From NCBI GenBank assembly GCA_016721465.1, contig JADKIA010000028.1, positions 496,001 through 560,000 of the forward strand: DNA of 64,000 nucleotides, in the 5' to 3' direction. The notes under the pieces were generated by a model. The model was given only the letters and a program-made list of their open reading frames with translations. It was not told where the DNA came from and made no database searches. Below are positions 1 to 8,236 of this stretch, one piece after another. This DNA comes from Ideonella sp. GTDB lineage: Bacteria; Pseudomonadota; Gammaproteobacteria; Burkholderiales; Burkholderiaceae_C. The translations under genes and the position numbers were made by a program. How positions within the stretch are numbered: the first letter of the stretch is position 1; every line of letters begins with the position of its first letter.

Positions 1-87
1 ATCGGCCAGCAGCGCGCAAGCGAAAGGTGCAGGCCCCAGCCCTGCCAGTTCCAGCACGCGCAGGCCGGTGAGCGGGCCTTGCGTCAT
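1..87 (-). CDS. CaiB/BaiF-type CoA-transferase or alpha-methylacyl-CoA racemase, N-terminus only
   Basis: Only the first 29 codons lie in the window. They start MTQGPLTGLRVLELAGLGP, the typical opening of family III CoA-transferases and alpha-methylacyl-CoA racemases (short Gly-Leu-beta-strand, then a GLGPAPFA-type turn). Members move CoA between acids or racemise 2-methylacyl-CoA in the cytoplasm. The start codon lies 10 nt after the stop of the upstream thiolase-like gene, so it is the last visible gene of that operon. A choice between transferase and racemase cannot be made from this fragment. Confidence 0.7.
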   Translation of the reverse strand, partial: MTQGPLTGLRVLELAGLGPAPFACALLAD

Positions 88-97
88 GGAGCGGCGT

Positions 98-1297
98 TCA
101 GGCAGCCTTGCGGTACATGGTGACCACGCAGGCGCCGCCCAGGCCCAGGTTGTGCTGGAGCGCGATGCGTGCGCCTTCCACCTGCCGCGCTTCGGCCTGG
201 CCACGCAGTTGCCAGGTGAGTTCGGCACATTGCGCCAGCCCGGTTGCACCCAGCGGATGACCTTTCGACAGCAGCCCGCCCGAAGGGTTGGTGACCACGC
301 GACCGCCGTAGGTGTTGTCGCCGTCCATGATGAACTTCTCGCCGCCGCCCTCAGGGGCCAGGCCCAGGGCCTCGTAGGTCAGCAGTTCGTTGGTGGTGAA
401 GCAATCGTGCAACTCGCACACGTCAACTTCCTGCGGCCCGATACCGGCTTGTTCATAGGCCTGGGTGGCAGCGTTGCGCGCCATCTCGAAGCCGACCACG
501 CGCATCATGCTGTGGCCCTGGATGCTGGCGACGGGGTCGGTGGTCATGGCCTGGGCCACGATCTCCACGGCGCGGCCGCTCAGGCCCTTGCGTCGTGCAT
601 AGGCCTCGGAAACGATCACCGCCGCCGCAGCGCCGCAGGTGGGCGGGCAGCATTGGTAGCGCGTGAGCGGACCATAGATCTGCTTGGAAGCCATCACCTC
701 TTCGAGCGTGAGCTTGTCGCGGAAGATGGCGTGCGGGTTGCGTGAGGCGTGATCGCGCGCCTTCACCGAGATCCGGCCGAAGGCTTCGTTGCTGGTGCCG
801 TACTTGCGCTGATGCTCCTGCCCCGCGCTGCCGAACAGCAGTGCGGCCATGGGCACCTGGTCGTTCCATTCGATGGTCTCGTGGGCGTGGGCGAGTTGCT
901 GCCCCATGATGCTCGGCCGGTCGGTGGCCGTGACCCCAAGGGCGCCGGGATTCATCTGCTCGAAGCCCACGGCCAGGGCGACGTCGCACACGCCGTGCGC
1001 CACCGCCTGGCGCGCCAGGAAGAGGGCCGTCGAGCCCGTCGCGCAGGCGTTGTTGACGTTGACGATGGGGATGCCCGTGAGGCCCACCTTGTACAGCGCC
1101 TGCTGGCCGCTGGTGGAGTCGCCATAGACAAAGCCGGCGTAGGCCTGCTGCACATCGGTGTAGTCCAGGCCGGCGTCCTTCAGTGCCAGGCGGGCGGCCT
1201 CGGCGCCCATGGTGTCGTAGGGTTCACTGGCGCCAGGCTTCTTGAAAGGCACCATGCCGACACCGGCAACCCAGGCTGCAATGTTCGCCTTCGTCAT
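98..1297 (-). CDS. Thiolase-like lipid-transfer protein (SCP-x type)
   Basis: A 399-residue protein of the thiolase fold, close to the lipid-transfer/SCP-x branch used in beta-oxidation of branched or steroid-like acyl-CoAs. The nucleophilic Cys is near residue 85 in NNACATGS. A HDCFTTNE segment lies near residue 295 and the C-terminal GHPLGATG loop near 345. The ATG at 1297 is preferred to an in-frame TTG two codons earlier because GGAG sits at a normal distance from it. It follows the ABC ATPase gene by 18 nt and precedes the CaiB-type gene by 10 nt, so lipid acyl-CoA turnover and a transporter are co-transcribed. Substrate unknown. Confidence 0.85.
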   Translation of the reverse strand: MTKANIAAWVAGVGMVPFKKPGASEPYDTMGAEAARLALKDAGLDYTDVQQAYAGFVYGDSTSGQQALYKVGLTGIPIVNVNNACATGSTALFLARQAVAHGVCDVALAVGFEQMNPGALGVTATDRPSIMGQQLAHAHETIEWNDQVPMAALLFGSAGQEHQRKYGTSNEAFGRISVKARDHASRNPHAIFRDKLTLEEVMASKQIYGPLTRYQCCPPTCGAAAAVIVSEAYARRKGLSGRAVEIVAQAMTTDPVASIQGHSMMRVVGFEMARNAATQAYEQAGIGPQEVDVCELHDCFTTNELLTYEALGLAPEGGGEKFIMDGDNTYGGRVVTNPSGGLLSKGHPLGATGLAQCAELTWQLRGQAEARQVEGARIALQHNLGLGGACVVTMYRKAA

Positions 1298-1315
1298 CTT
1301 CAATCTCCAACGTGA

Positions 1316-2095
1316 TCAGGTGAGGGACTCAACGGCGGGCGCGGCCTGGCCCGACATCGCGCTGCGCATCAACTCCTGCGAGTAGACGTGCCGGGGTGCG
1401 TCCAGCACCTCGGATGCTGCACCTTGCTCGACGATCTGGCCGCGGTACATGACCGCCACGTCGTCTGCCAGATGCCGAACCACCGCCATGTCGTGGCTGA
1501 TGAACAGGTAGCCGAAACCGTGCTCGCGCTGCAAGTCCAGCAGCAGATTCAGGATCTGCGCCTGCACCGAGAGGTCCAGCGCCGAGGTCGGCTCGTCCAG
1601 CACCAGCAACTGCGGGCTGGCGGCCAGCGCGCGGGCGATGGCGATGCGTTGCCGCTGCCCACCGGAGAACTCGTGCGGCCGGCTGCCCAGCGCATCGCTC
1701 GGCAGGCCGACCTGGTCGGCCAGGGTCTCGGCCACGCCTGCGCTGGGCCGGCCGGCGATCAGCAGCGGCTCGGTGATCAGATCGCGCACGCGCATGCGGG
1801 GATCGAGCGAGCTCTGCGGGTCCTGGAACACGATCTGCATGCCAATGCCGGCCTGCAGGCGGCGCCTGGGCGTCATGCGCGTGATGTCCTGCCCCAGGTA
1901 GTGCAGCGAACCCGCGCTCACCGGCGCCAGCCCCATCACGGCCTTGGCCAGCGTGCTCTTGCCGCAGCCCGACTCGCCCACGATGCCCAGCGTGCGGCCC
2001 GCATCGATCGACAAGGTCACGCCCTCAACGGCCGCCGAGCGGCGCGACGCGTAGCGCACAGAGACCTGGTCCAGCGCCAGCAGCGGGGCCGTCAC
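1316..2095 (-). CDS. Oligopeptide/dipeptide-type ABC transporter ATP-binding protein (DppF-like)
   Basis: A 259-residue ABC ATPase with Walker A GESGCGKST, the signature FSGGQRQRIAIAR and Walker B ending in LVLDEPTSALD. The GTG at 2095 is chosen over an upstream ATG at 2137: it overlaps the stop of the preceding ATPase gene as GTGA and has a strong GGAAGGAG ribosome-binding site. Such ATPases pair with a DppD-like partner to drive import through two permeases. Here the partner gene is adjacent, but no permease gene lies in this operon inside the window. Co-transcription with acyl-CoA genes is unusual for a peptide importer. Confidence 0.9.
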   Translation of the reverse strand: MTAPLLALDQVSVRYASRRSAAVEGVTLSIDAGRTLGIVGESGCGKSTLAKAVMGLAPVSAGSLHYLGQDITRMTPRRRLQAGIGMQIVFQDPQSSLDPRMRVRDLITEPLLIAGRPSAGVAETLADQVGLPSDALGSRPHEFSGGQRQRIAIARALAASPQLLVLDEPTSALDLSVQAQILNLLLDLQREHGFGYLFISHDMAVVRHLADDVAVMYRGQIVEQGAASEVLDAPRHVYSQELMRSAMSGQAAPAVESLT

Positions 2096-3069
2096 GCGGA
2101 TGCTCCTTCCACGCTTGCCGGCTGGTTCAACCAGCATGCCGCGGCACCTGCAGACGCCAGATCGGCCAGGGGCGGCACTTCGCCGCAGCGATCAAAGGCT
2201 GAAGCACAGCGTGATCGGAAGGCACAGCCCGACGCGGCCGGCCCGCCCGCGGGCAGGGCGTTCAAACGGGTCTTGGGTTGGAACCGGCCCGGCAAGCCAT
2301 CGAGCAGCGCCCGCGTGTAGGGATGCTGGGGCGCATCCAGCACCGCAGCCGTGCGCCCGCGCTCGACGATGCGGCCGGCGTACATCACGTACACCGTCTC
2401 GCAAGCGCGTCGAATGACGCCGATGTCGTGTGAGATCAGCAACACCGCCGTACTGCGTTCTCGAGCCAGCGTCAGCAGCAGCGACAACACCTGGGCCTGC
2501 ACCGTGACATCGAGTGCCGTGGTCGGCTCGTCGGCCACGATCAAGGCCGGCTTGCAAGAGAAGGCCATCGCAATCAGCACCCTTTGGCGCATGCCGCCAC
2601 TGAGTTGGTGCGGCCAGGCCTCGAAGACGTCGTGCGGCGCTTCGATGCGCACATCGGCCAGCAACCCCAGTGCCAGCGCCTTGGCCGCCGCCGCATCGGG
2701 CTGGGCGTGGCGCCGTATGACATCGACCAGTTGGCGCCCCACGCGCAAGGTCGGATTCAAGGCCGTCATCGGCTCCTGGAAGACATAGGCGATCTGGGAT
2801 CCGCGCAGAGCCGAGAGCACGGCCTCGCCCGCGCCCATCAGGTTCTGCCCACGCCACAGGATCTCGCCCGCATGGGCTTCGCAGCCCCTGGGCAGCAAGC
2901 CGCCGATGGCACTGCCCAGCATGGACTTGCCGGAACCCGACTCGCCCACCAGTCCCGCGATCTCGCCCTCGCCCACCTGCAGCGAGATGCCGTCCAGAAC
3001 CTTGCGTACCGAACCGTTCCGACGGGCCAGGACGCCCAGTTCATTGACGATCAGTATCGGGTTTGTCAT
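2092..3069 (-). CDS. Oligopeptide/dipeptide-type ABC transporter ATP-binding protein (DppD-like)
   Basis: A 325-residue ABC ATPase. Walker A is GESGSGKSM near residue 43, the signature is LSGGMRQRVLIA and the Walker B region reads LIVADEPTTALD. The tail carries the Cys-containing oligopeptide-transporter C-terminal domain (GCAFRSRC ... FDRC). It is the first gene of a minus-strand operon ending in the CaiB-type gene and starts about 14 nt downstream of a 22-bp palindrome. Peptide-family ATPases of this kind also serve nickel, heme precursors and other ligands, so the cargo is open. Confidence 0.9.
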   Translation of the reverse strand: MTNPILIVNELGVLARRNGSVRKVLDGISLQVGEGEIAGLVGESGSGKSMLGSAIGGLLPRGCEAHAGEILWRGQNLMGAGEAVLSALRGSQIAYVFQEPMTALNPTLRVGRQLVDVIRRHAQPDAAAAKALALGLLADVRIEAPHDVFEAWPHQLSGGMRQRVLIAMAFSCKPALIVADEPTTALDVTVQAQVLSLLLTLARERSTAVLLISHDIGVIRRACETVYVMYAGRIVERGRTAAVLDAPQHPYTRALLDGLPGRFQPKTRLNALPAGGPAASGCAFRSRCASAFDRCGEVPPLADLASAGAAACWLNQPASVEGASA

Positions 3070-3082
3070 GAGTCGATGATGT

Positions 3083-3104
3083 ATTGACCGAACGGTCGTT
3101 CAAT
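3083..3104. promoter_or_regulatory. 22-bp near-perfect palindrome, probable TetR-type operator
   Basis: The sequence reads the same on both strands at 18 of 22 positions; each arm begins ATTGA and the centre is CG-rich (CCGAACGGTCG). It lies in the 135-bp gap between the ABC ATPase operon (minus) and the ECF sigma gene (plus). Operators of TetR regulators of acyl-CoA metabolism often look like this. No TetR gene adjoins it, so the regulator would be encoded elsewhere. Confidence 0.5.
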
Positions 3105-3204
3105 CCTAGCATAAGCCTCAGATGTCGCCGACAGCCCGGTCCCGGGTGCCGAAGGGTGACATGCCAGCAGCTCGCGCAGCCTGTGTCAGGAGGACCTGGT
3201 AACC

Positions 3205-3825
3205 ATGTTCGATGTGGCCGATGCAACCGACGATCACGCCCACCGCGATGCCGCTGAAGCGCAAGGCGCGGCGCTGCCGGCGCCCCTGCTGCGCGGGCTT
3301 GATCAACCGAATCGAGCGGCCGAGCGTGCGCGCTACATCGCAGAGGCCTTTGCGGCACACCACCGTCCGCTGCGCTCGTTTCTTTCGCGTCTGCTGCGCA
3401 ACGAAGACGACATTGCCGACACGGTACAAGAAGTGTTCCTGCGCATCGCCCAGTTGCCCGACCCGTCCAGACTGGACCTGAACCCGCGCGCTTATCTTTT
3501 CCGCACGGCCGAACGCCTTGTCATCGACCGCGTTCGGCGCGACACGTTTCGGCAGGCGCACCTGCACGGCCCGCTGGATGACATCGATGTCGAGCAGCCC
3601 AGCCCCTCGGTGGAAAGCCAGGTGCATTGGCGGCGCGCCATGAAGCAGATCGTTCAGCGGCTGCAGGACGCGGGCGCCCGCACGGCTCAGGTCGTCGAGT
3701 TGAGCTACCTGCACGACCTGACCCACCCTGAGATCGCCGACCGCCTGGGCGTGACCACCCGGACGGTGGAGCGCTGCATGCAGCGCGCACGGCAGGTCTG
3801 TGAACCTTTCTACATCGCGGCGTGA
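3205..3825 (+). CDS. ECF-type RNA polymerase sigma factor (FecI-like)
   Basis: A 206-residue sigma-70 family protein. Region 2 spans about residues 50-110 (LRNEDDIADTVQEVFLR, then the DRVRRD region) and region 4 about 140-200, with the helix-turn-helix in HPEIADRLGVTTRTVERC. AGGAGG precedes the ATG. It lies 24 nt upstream of a TonB-dependent receptor gene, the usual setting of FecI-type sigma factors that switch on outer-membrane uptake. No FecR-like anti-sigma gene is next to it, so its control must differ from the classical FecI/FecR arrangement or reside elsewhere. Confidence 0.88.
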   Translation: MFDVADATDDHAHRDAAEAQGAALPAPLLRGLDQPNRAAERARYIAEAFAAHHRPLRSFLSRLLRNEDDIADTVQEVFLRIAQLPDPSRLDLNPRAYLFRTAERLVIDRVRRDTFRQAHLHGPLDDIDVEQPSPSVESQVHWRRAMKQIVQRLQDAGARTAQVVELSYLHDLTHPEIADRLGVTTRTVERCMQRARQVCEPFYIAA

Positions 3826-3849
3826 CCGCCGCCCCATCCGGAGACCCCC

Positions 3850-6075
3850 ATGAATCAGCATCGATACACCCAGACCCCCGTGGCGGCCGCGATCGGGGCC
3901 GCTCTGCTCTTGATGGCAGGAACTGAGGCGGGATATGCGCAGTCTGCCCCGCAATCGCCGGCCGCCGACGAAACACAGCCCCAAGAGATCACCATCTCGG
4001 CGCGCAAGCGCACGGAGCGCGCCATCGATGTCCCGCTGTCCATCAGTGTGATCAGTGGCAGCGAAATGCAGGACCGTGGGGCCATCCGCCTGTCGGAAGC
4101 GGCGGTGCCCAATGTCGTGTTTCTGGGGCCGGAGAACAATGCCTTGCCCAGTTTCTCCGTCCGCGGTGTGCAAAGCCAGAACCGAGCGAACATCGGCTTT
4201 GACAGCGGCATCGGCGTCTATGTCGACGGCATCTTCATGGGGCGCGGTGCGGCTTTCAATCTGGAGACCTTTGACATCGAGCGCGTCGAGTTTCTGCGTG
4301 GCCCCCAGGGCACACTCTTCGGCAAGAACTCGATCGCCGGCGCCATCAGTGTCGTGACGCGCGAGCCCTCCAAGAAGTTCGAGGCCACCGCCAGTGCCGA
4401 CCTCGGCAGCCTGAACCTGCGCCGCCTGAGCGGCTACCTCAGCACACCGCTGGGGTCGGACGCCGTGCGGGGCAGTGTTGCCGTCTACTCAGGTAAGCGC
4501 GACGGCTACATGTCCAACGTGGCCACGGGCGCCAAGAACGGCGACGAGGACGTGACCAGCGCGCGCGTCAAGCTCATGATCAAGCCTTCGTCAGGCCTGG
4601 ACCTGACGATCGCGGCCGACCACCTGAAGGACAAGTCCGTCGCCCCCTCTCCGCACATCCTGTCTGGCTACGGCGCGATTGCCGGCAGCGACGACCTGAC
4701 GGCCAACGAGAACCTGCCCACGCTGGCCAATCGCACCGTCCAGGGCGTTGGCGGCACCATCAACTATGACCTGGGAAGCGGGTTGACGCTAACGTCGATC
4801 ACGAGCGCTCGGAAGCTCGACACCACGAGGACTTCAGACACCGACGTGGGGCCGCTGAACATCATCGCGTCGGCCAGTACCTCGGCGCAGAAGCAATGGA
4901 GCCAGGAACTGCGGATTGCCACCAACCGCAAGGCGGCCCTGGAATACGTGGCGGGCCTGTACTTCTATGAACAGAAGGCCAGCGCGACATCTCTGAGCAC
5001 CTTCGGGCCGGCTGCTCCGGTGCTGTCTTCCATCCGCAACACGACGGGCAACACCTTCGGAGACATCAACTCAAAGACCGCTGCCCTGTTCGGCAACGCC
5101 GACTGGAACCTCAGCGAACGTCTGACGCTGACCGGTGGGCTGCGCTACACCAGCGAGAAGAAGACCCTGGCCTACCAGCAGGTTGTCACATTCCCGGCAT
5201 TCCTGGCCTCATCCATCCCGTTGGAAAACGACAGTCTGAGCACCAGCAACGTGACGCCCCTGCTGAGTGCCCGCTATCGCATCGACCGCGACGCCATGGT
5301 CTACGCGACCTACAGCAAGGGCTTCCGCAGCGGCGGCTGGAACGTCGACAACATCGCTGCTGGCGGCCCGACGAGCTTCAAGCAGACCCGGTTCACCGAC
5401 GAGAGCATGGCGAACTTCGAGGTCGGCGCGAAGGGGACGATGTTGGGCGGACTCTTGAATCTCGGTGCATCCGCATTTCGCATGAATTACGACGACATTC
5501 AGGTCACGCAGCAGGTGCAGGTGCTGGGCGGCGGCGGCGCCGTCGTGGGTGTCGTGACCAATGGCGGCAAGGCCAGGAGCGAGGGTGTCGAACTGGAGGC
5601 CACGGTGCGCCCGACGTCTGCACTGCGAATCTCCGGCGGCGTCGGCTATGTCGATGCGCGCTACACCGACTACGTCGACACCAGGCGAGGCACGCCGGTC
5701 AGCTTCAACGGCAACAAGCTGAACAACGCACCGCGCCTGACCTCCAACCTGTCCGTTGCGTATTCGCTGCCGCTTCCGGTCGGTTCATTGACGCTGAGAC
5801 TCGATGGCAGACACACCGATGGCTTCTTCATCGGCCGCGAGAACCTCGCCACGCAATGGATCCCCGGCTACGACCTCTTCAATGGCCGCATCAGTCTGGC
5901 CGGTGAGAGCGGGCGTTGGGACCTGGCCGTCTACTCGAACAACATCTTCGACAAGCGCTACATCGTGGCGCAAGTACCTGGTGGCTTTGCGCCACCCATC
6001 GGCGCGGGCGCGAACCAGACGGTCACCTACGGCCGCCCGCGTTCCTATGGCATCGTGGGGACCTTCACGTTCTGA
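3850..6075 (+). CDS. TonB-dependent outer-membrane receptor
   Basis: A 741-residue receptor with a signal peptide ending at about residue 31 (GYAQ), a TonB-box-like EITISARKR segment, a plug domain (residues about 50-165, with RGPQGTLFGKN) and a 22-strand barrel ending in the aromatic F needed for outer-membrane insertion. The TISARKRTE opening is typical of receptors for non-heme organic ligands in proteobacteria rather than classical siderophore receptors. It sits between an ECF sigma gene and a peptide-processing set (M81, C26, solute-binding lipoprotein), which suggests a peptide-like or amide ligand. The ligand itself is not readable from sequence. Confidence 0.9.
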   Translation: MNQHRYTQTPVAAAIGAALLLMAGTEAGYAQSAPQSPAADETQPQEITISARKRTERAIDVPLSISVISGSEMQDRGAIRLSEAAVPNVVFLGPENNALPSFSVRGVQSQNRANIGFDSGIGVYVDGIFMGRGAAFNLETFDIERVEFLRGPQGTLFGKNSIAGAISVVTREPSKKFEATASADLGSLNLRRLSGYLSTPLGSDAVRGSVAVYSGKRDGYMSNVATGAKNGDEDVTSARVKLMIKPSSGLDLTIAADHLKDKSVAPSPHILSGYGAIAGSDDLTANENLPTLANRTVQGVGGTINYDLGSGLTLTSITSARKLDTTRTSDTDVGPLNIIASASTSAQKQWSQELRIATNRKAALEYVAGLYFYEQKASATSLSTFGPAAPVLSSIRNTTGNTFGDINSKTAALFGNADWNLSERLTLTGGLRYTSEKKTLAYQQVVTFPAFLASSIPLENDSLSTSNVTPLLSARYRIDRDAMVYATYSKGFRSGGWNVDNIAAGGPTSFKQTRFTDESMANFEVGAKGTMLGGLLNLGASAFRMNYDDIQVTQQVQVLGGGGAVVGVVTNGGKARSEGVELEATVRPTSALRISGGVGYVDARYTDYVDTRRGTPVSFNGNKLNNAPRLTSNLSVAYSLPLPVGSLTLRLDGRHTDGFFIGRENLATQWIPGYDLFNGRISLAGESGRWDLAVYSNNIFDKRYIVAQVPGGFAPPIGAGANQTVTYGRPRSYGIVGTFTF

Positions 6076-6086
6076 CAAGCCAACGC

Positions 6087-7526
6087 ATGCGGGTATTCAC
6101 GGCCACCTTGGGCACGGAGACCGACACCTCGTCGCCCATCCCCACGGGCTGGCGCGCTTTCGAGGACACCATGCTGTGGCGGCCCGGGCAGCACCCGGAC
6201 CAGCCCACCGAAGCCACCGGGCCGCTGTGGGCTTGCCGTCGCCGCGCGCGCGAACGCGGCTGGTCGGTGGTGGAGGGGACGTGCGCCTATGCGATGCCGG
6301 GTGGGCCGGTGCCTCAGCCGGTCTACGAGGCCTTGCGTGACGAAATCCTGCAGCAGTTGCGGCAGGCGCTGCCCGTGGACGTCGTTGCGCTGGGCCTGCA
6401 TGGGGCGATGGTCGCCGACCGGACTGATGATTGCGAGGGCGACCTGCTGGCCCATGTGCGGGCGCTTGTCGGGCCCCAGGTCGCCGTCGGTGCCGAGTTG
6501 GACTGCCATGCCCACCTGACGCAGCGCATGCAGGACGAGGCCGATGTGCTGGTGTTCTTCAAGGAGTACCCCCACACCGACTACGTCGAGTGCGGCGAAC
6601 ACCTGCTGGACCTGCTGGAGCGCACGCGCAGGGGCCAGGTGCGACCGCTGACGCGGGCTTTCGACTGCCACATGGTCGCGGCGATGCCGACAAGGCAGGA
6701 GCCGCTTCGAAGCTTCATGGCCGAGGTCCGTGCCCGGGAATCGGGCGCCGTGCTGTCGATCTCGGTCGTGCACGGCTTTGCCCGCGGGGATGTTCCTGAC
6801 ATGGGCGCGAAAGTCCTGGTCGTGACCAACGACGACGCTGCCCTGGCCGAGCGAACGGCCCATGAACTCGGCCACCGCCTCTTCGACCTGCGCGAGCATT
6901 TGCGGACATCCCGGCCCACGATGGCCGACACGCTGGACCAGGCGCTGGCCGATGTGGCGCGCCCGCAGATCCTTGTGGACGTCGACGACAACCCCGGCGG
7001 CGGCGCCGGCGGCGACAACACCGAGGTGCTGCGCCTGCTGCTGAGCCGCGGCGTGAAGGAGGTCTGCGCCGGCCCGATGTGGGACCCGCTGGCCGTGCGC
7101 TTCTGCTTCGAAGCGGGCGTGGGCGCGCGGCTGCGGCTGCGCATCGGCGGCAAGGTGGGCCTCGAATCTGGCGCGCCGCTGGACGTGCACGCCGAGGTGC
7201 TGGCGCTGCAGCGCAACCACCACCAGCGCGTCGGCAGCTTGGATGCACCGCTGGGCGACGCGGCGGCCGTGTGCTTCGAGGGCATCGAGGTCGTGCTGAC
7301 AAGCGTGCGCGACCAGGCCTACGACCCCAGCTTGTTCAGCGGCCTGGGCATCGATTGCACGGCTCGGCGCTTCATCGTCCTGAAGTCGGCGCAGCAGTTC
7401 CACCTGGGCTTCGATGCCGTGACGACGCAGGTGCGGGCGCTGCGCCATCCCGCGCGCGCACCCGATGCCTTCCAGCGTGTGCGGCGCCCGCTGTGGCCGT
7501 TGGACGAGGACTTCAGGCTGCCATGA
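6087..7526 (+). CDS. M81 family metallopeptidase (MlrC-like)
   Basis: A 479-residue protein matching the M81/MlrC family, named for the microcystin-degradation enzyme MlrC, which cleaves linearised peptide products. Expected zinc ligands are visible: GLHGAM near residue 105, LDCHAH near 137 and YPHTD near 161; a GGGAGGDNTE loop follows near 310. The ATG at 6087 lies 11 nt after the receptor stop and gives a full-length family member. The stop overlaps the next start (ATGA), so translation is probably coupled. Most M81 members outside microcystin degraders have unknown substrates. Confidence 0.85.
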   Translation: MRVFTATLGTETDTSSPIPTGWRAFEDTMLWRPGQHPDQPTEATGPLWACRRRARERGWSVVEGTCAYAMPGGPVPQPVYEALRDEILQQLRQALPVDVVALGLHGAMVADRTDDCEGDLLAHVRALVGPQVAVGAELDCHAHLTQRMQDEADVLVFFKEYPHTDYVECGEHLLDLLERTRRGQVRPLTRAFDCHMVAAMPTRQEPLRSFMAEVRARESGAVLSISVVHGFARGDVPDMGAKVLVVTNDDAALAERTAHELGHRLFDLREHLRTSRPTMADTLDQALADVARPQILVDVDDNPGGGAGGDNTEVLRLLLSRGVKEVCAGPMWDPLAVRFCFEAGVGARLRLRIGGKVGLESGAPLDVHAEVLALQRNHHQRVGSLDAPLGDAAAVCFEGIEVVLTSVRDQAYDPSLFSGLGIDCTARRFIVLKSAQQFHLGFDAVTTQVRALRHPARAPDAFQRVRRPLWPLDEDFRLP

Positions 7527-8236
7527 AAACCAGGCCCATCATTGGCGTAACGCCCGACATCGAGTTCAGGCCCGATGGCAACCCACCGCGGGATTTCTAC
7601 TTCGTTGACGCGCGCAACTTCGACGCACTGCGCGAAGTGGGCGCGACGGCCATCATGCTGCCGCACGAAAGCGCCGACATCGACCGCTATCTCGACTTGG
7701 TCGATGGCCTGCTCGTCACCGGGGGCGGTTACCAGTTCCAGGTGCCGGACCTGTTTCGCCACGACGGCACCGAGCCCGACGAGAAGGTGCGGCGCATGCG
7801 CTTCGAGGCCGCCCTGATGCGGCGTGCGATCGAGCGCGACCAGGCCGTGCTGGCCGTCTGCGGAGGCTTCCAGCTGATGAACCTGCTCACCGGTGGCGAA
7901 CTGGTCGTCTCGCTGGCGAAAGCGCGGCCAGACTGGGCCCATCATCGCGGTTCAAGCTTCGCGCAGACCGAGCATGCCGTGCAGCTGGTCGCCGGCACCC
8001 GCCTTGCGGCTATCACAGGCGCCAGCACCTTGCAGGTCAATTCAAGACACGAGCAGGGCGTGGTCGCCACAGGCCCGGGGGCGGTTGTCAGCGCGTGGTC
8101 TGAAGACGGCGTTGTCGAGGCAATCGAAGTGCCGGGCAAGCGCTTCTGCATCGGTACGCAGTGGCACCCCGAGTTTCTGTTGAGCGCGCCCGAGCGCCGG
8201 CTGTTCGAAGGCTTCGTCAAGGCGAGCGGCCGCTGA
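7523..8236 (+). CDS. C26-type gamma-glutamyl hydrolase / class I glutamine amidotransferase-like protein
   Basis: A 237-residue protein of the peptidase C26 group, related to gamma-glutamyl-GABA hydrolase PuuD. The nucleophile is Cys about 112 in AVCGGFQ and the catalytic His about 213 in QWHPEF. It overlaps the M81 gene by ATGA upstream and shares one base with the lipoprotein gene downstream, so the three form a tight operon. Likely role: cytoplasmic cleavage of gamma-glutamyl or related amide bonds from the imported compound. A PuuA-like ligase and PuuB-like oxidase lie in another operon (12467-17100), but a functional link is only an inference. Confidence 0.82.
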   Translation: MKTRPIIGVTPDIEFRPDGNPPRDFYFVDARNFDALREVGATAIMLPHESADIDRYLDLVDGLLVTGGGYQFQVPDLFRHDGTEPDEKVRRMRFEAALMRRAIERDQAVLAVCGGFQLMNLLTGGELVVSLAKARPDWAHHRGSSFAQTEHAVQLVAGTRLAAITGASTLQVNSRHEQGVVATGPGAVVSAWSEDGVVEAIEVPGKRFCIGTQWHPEFLLSAPERRLFEGFVKASGR

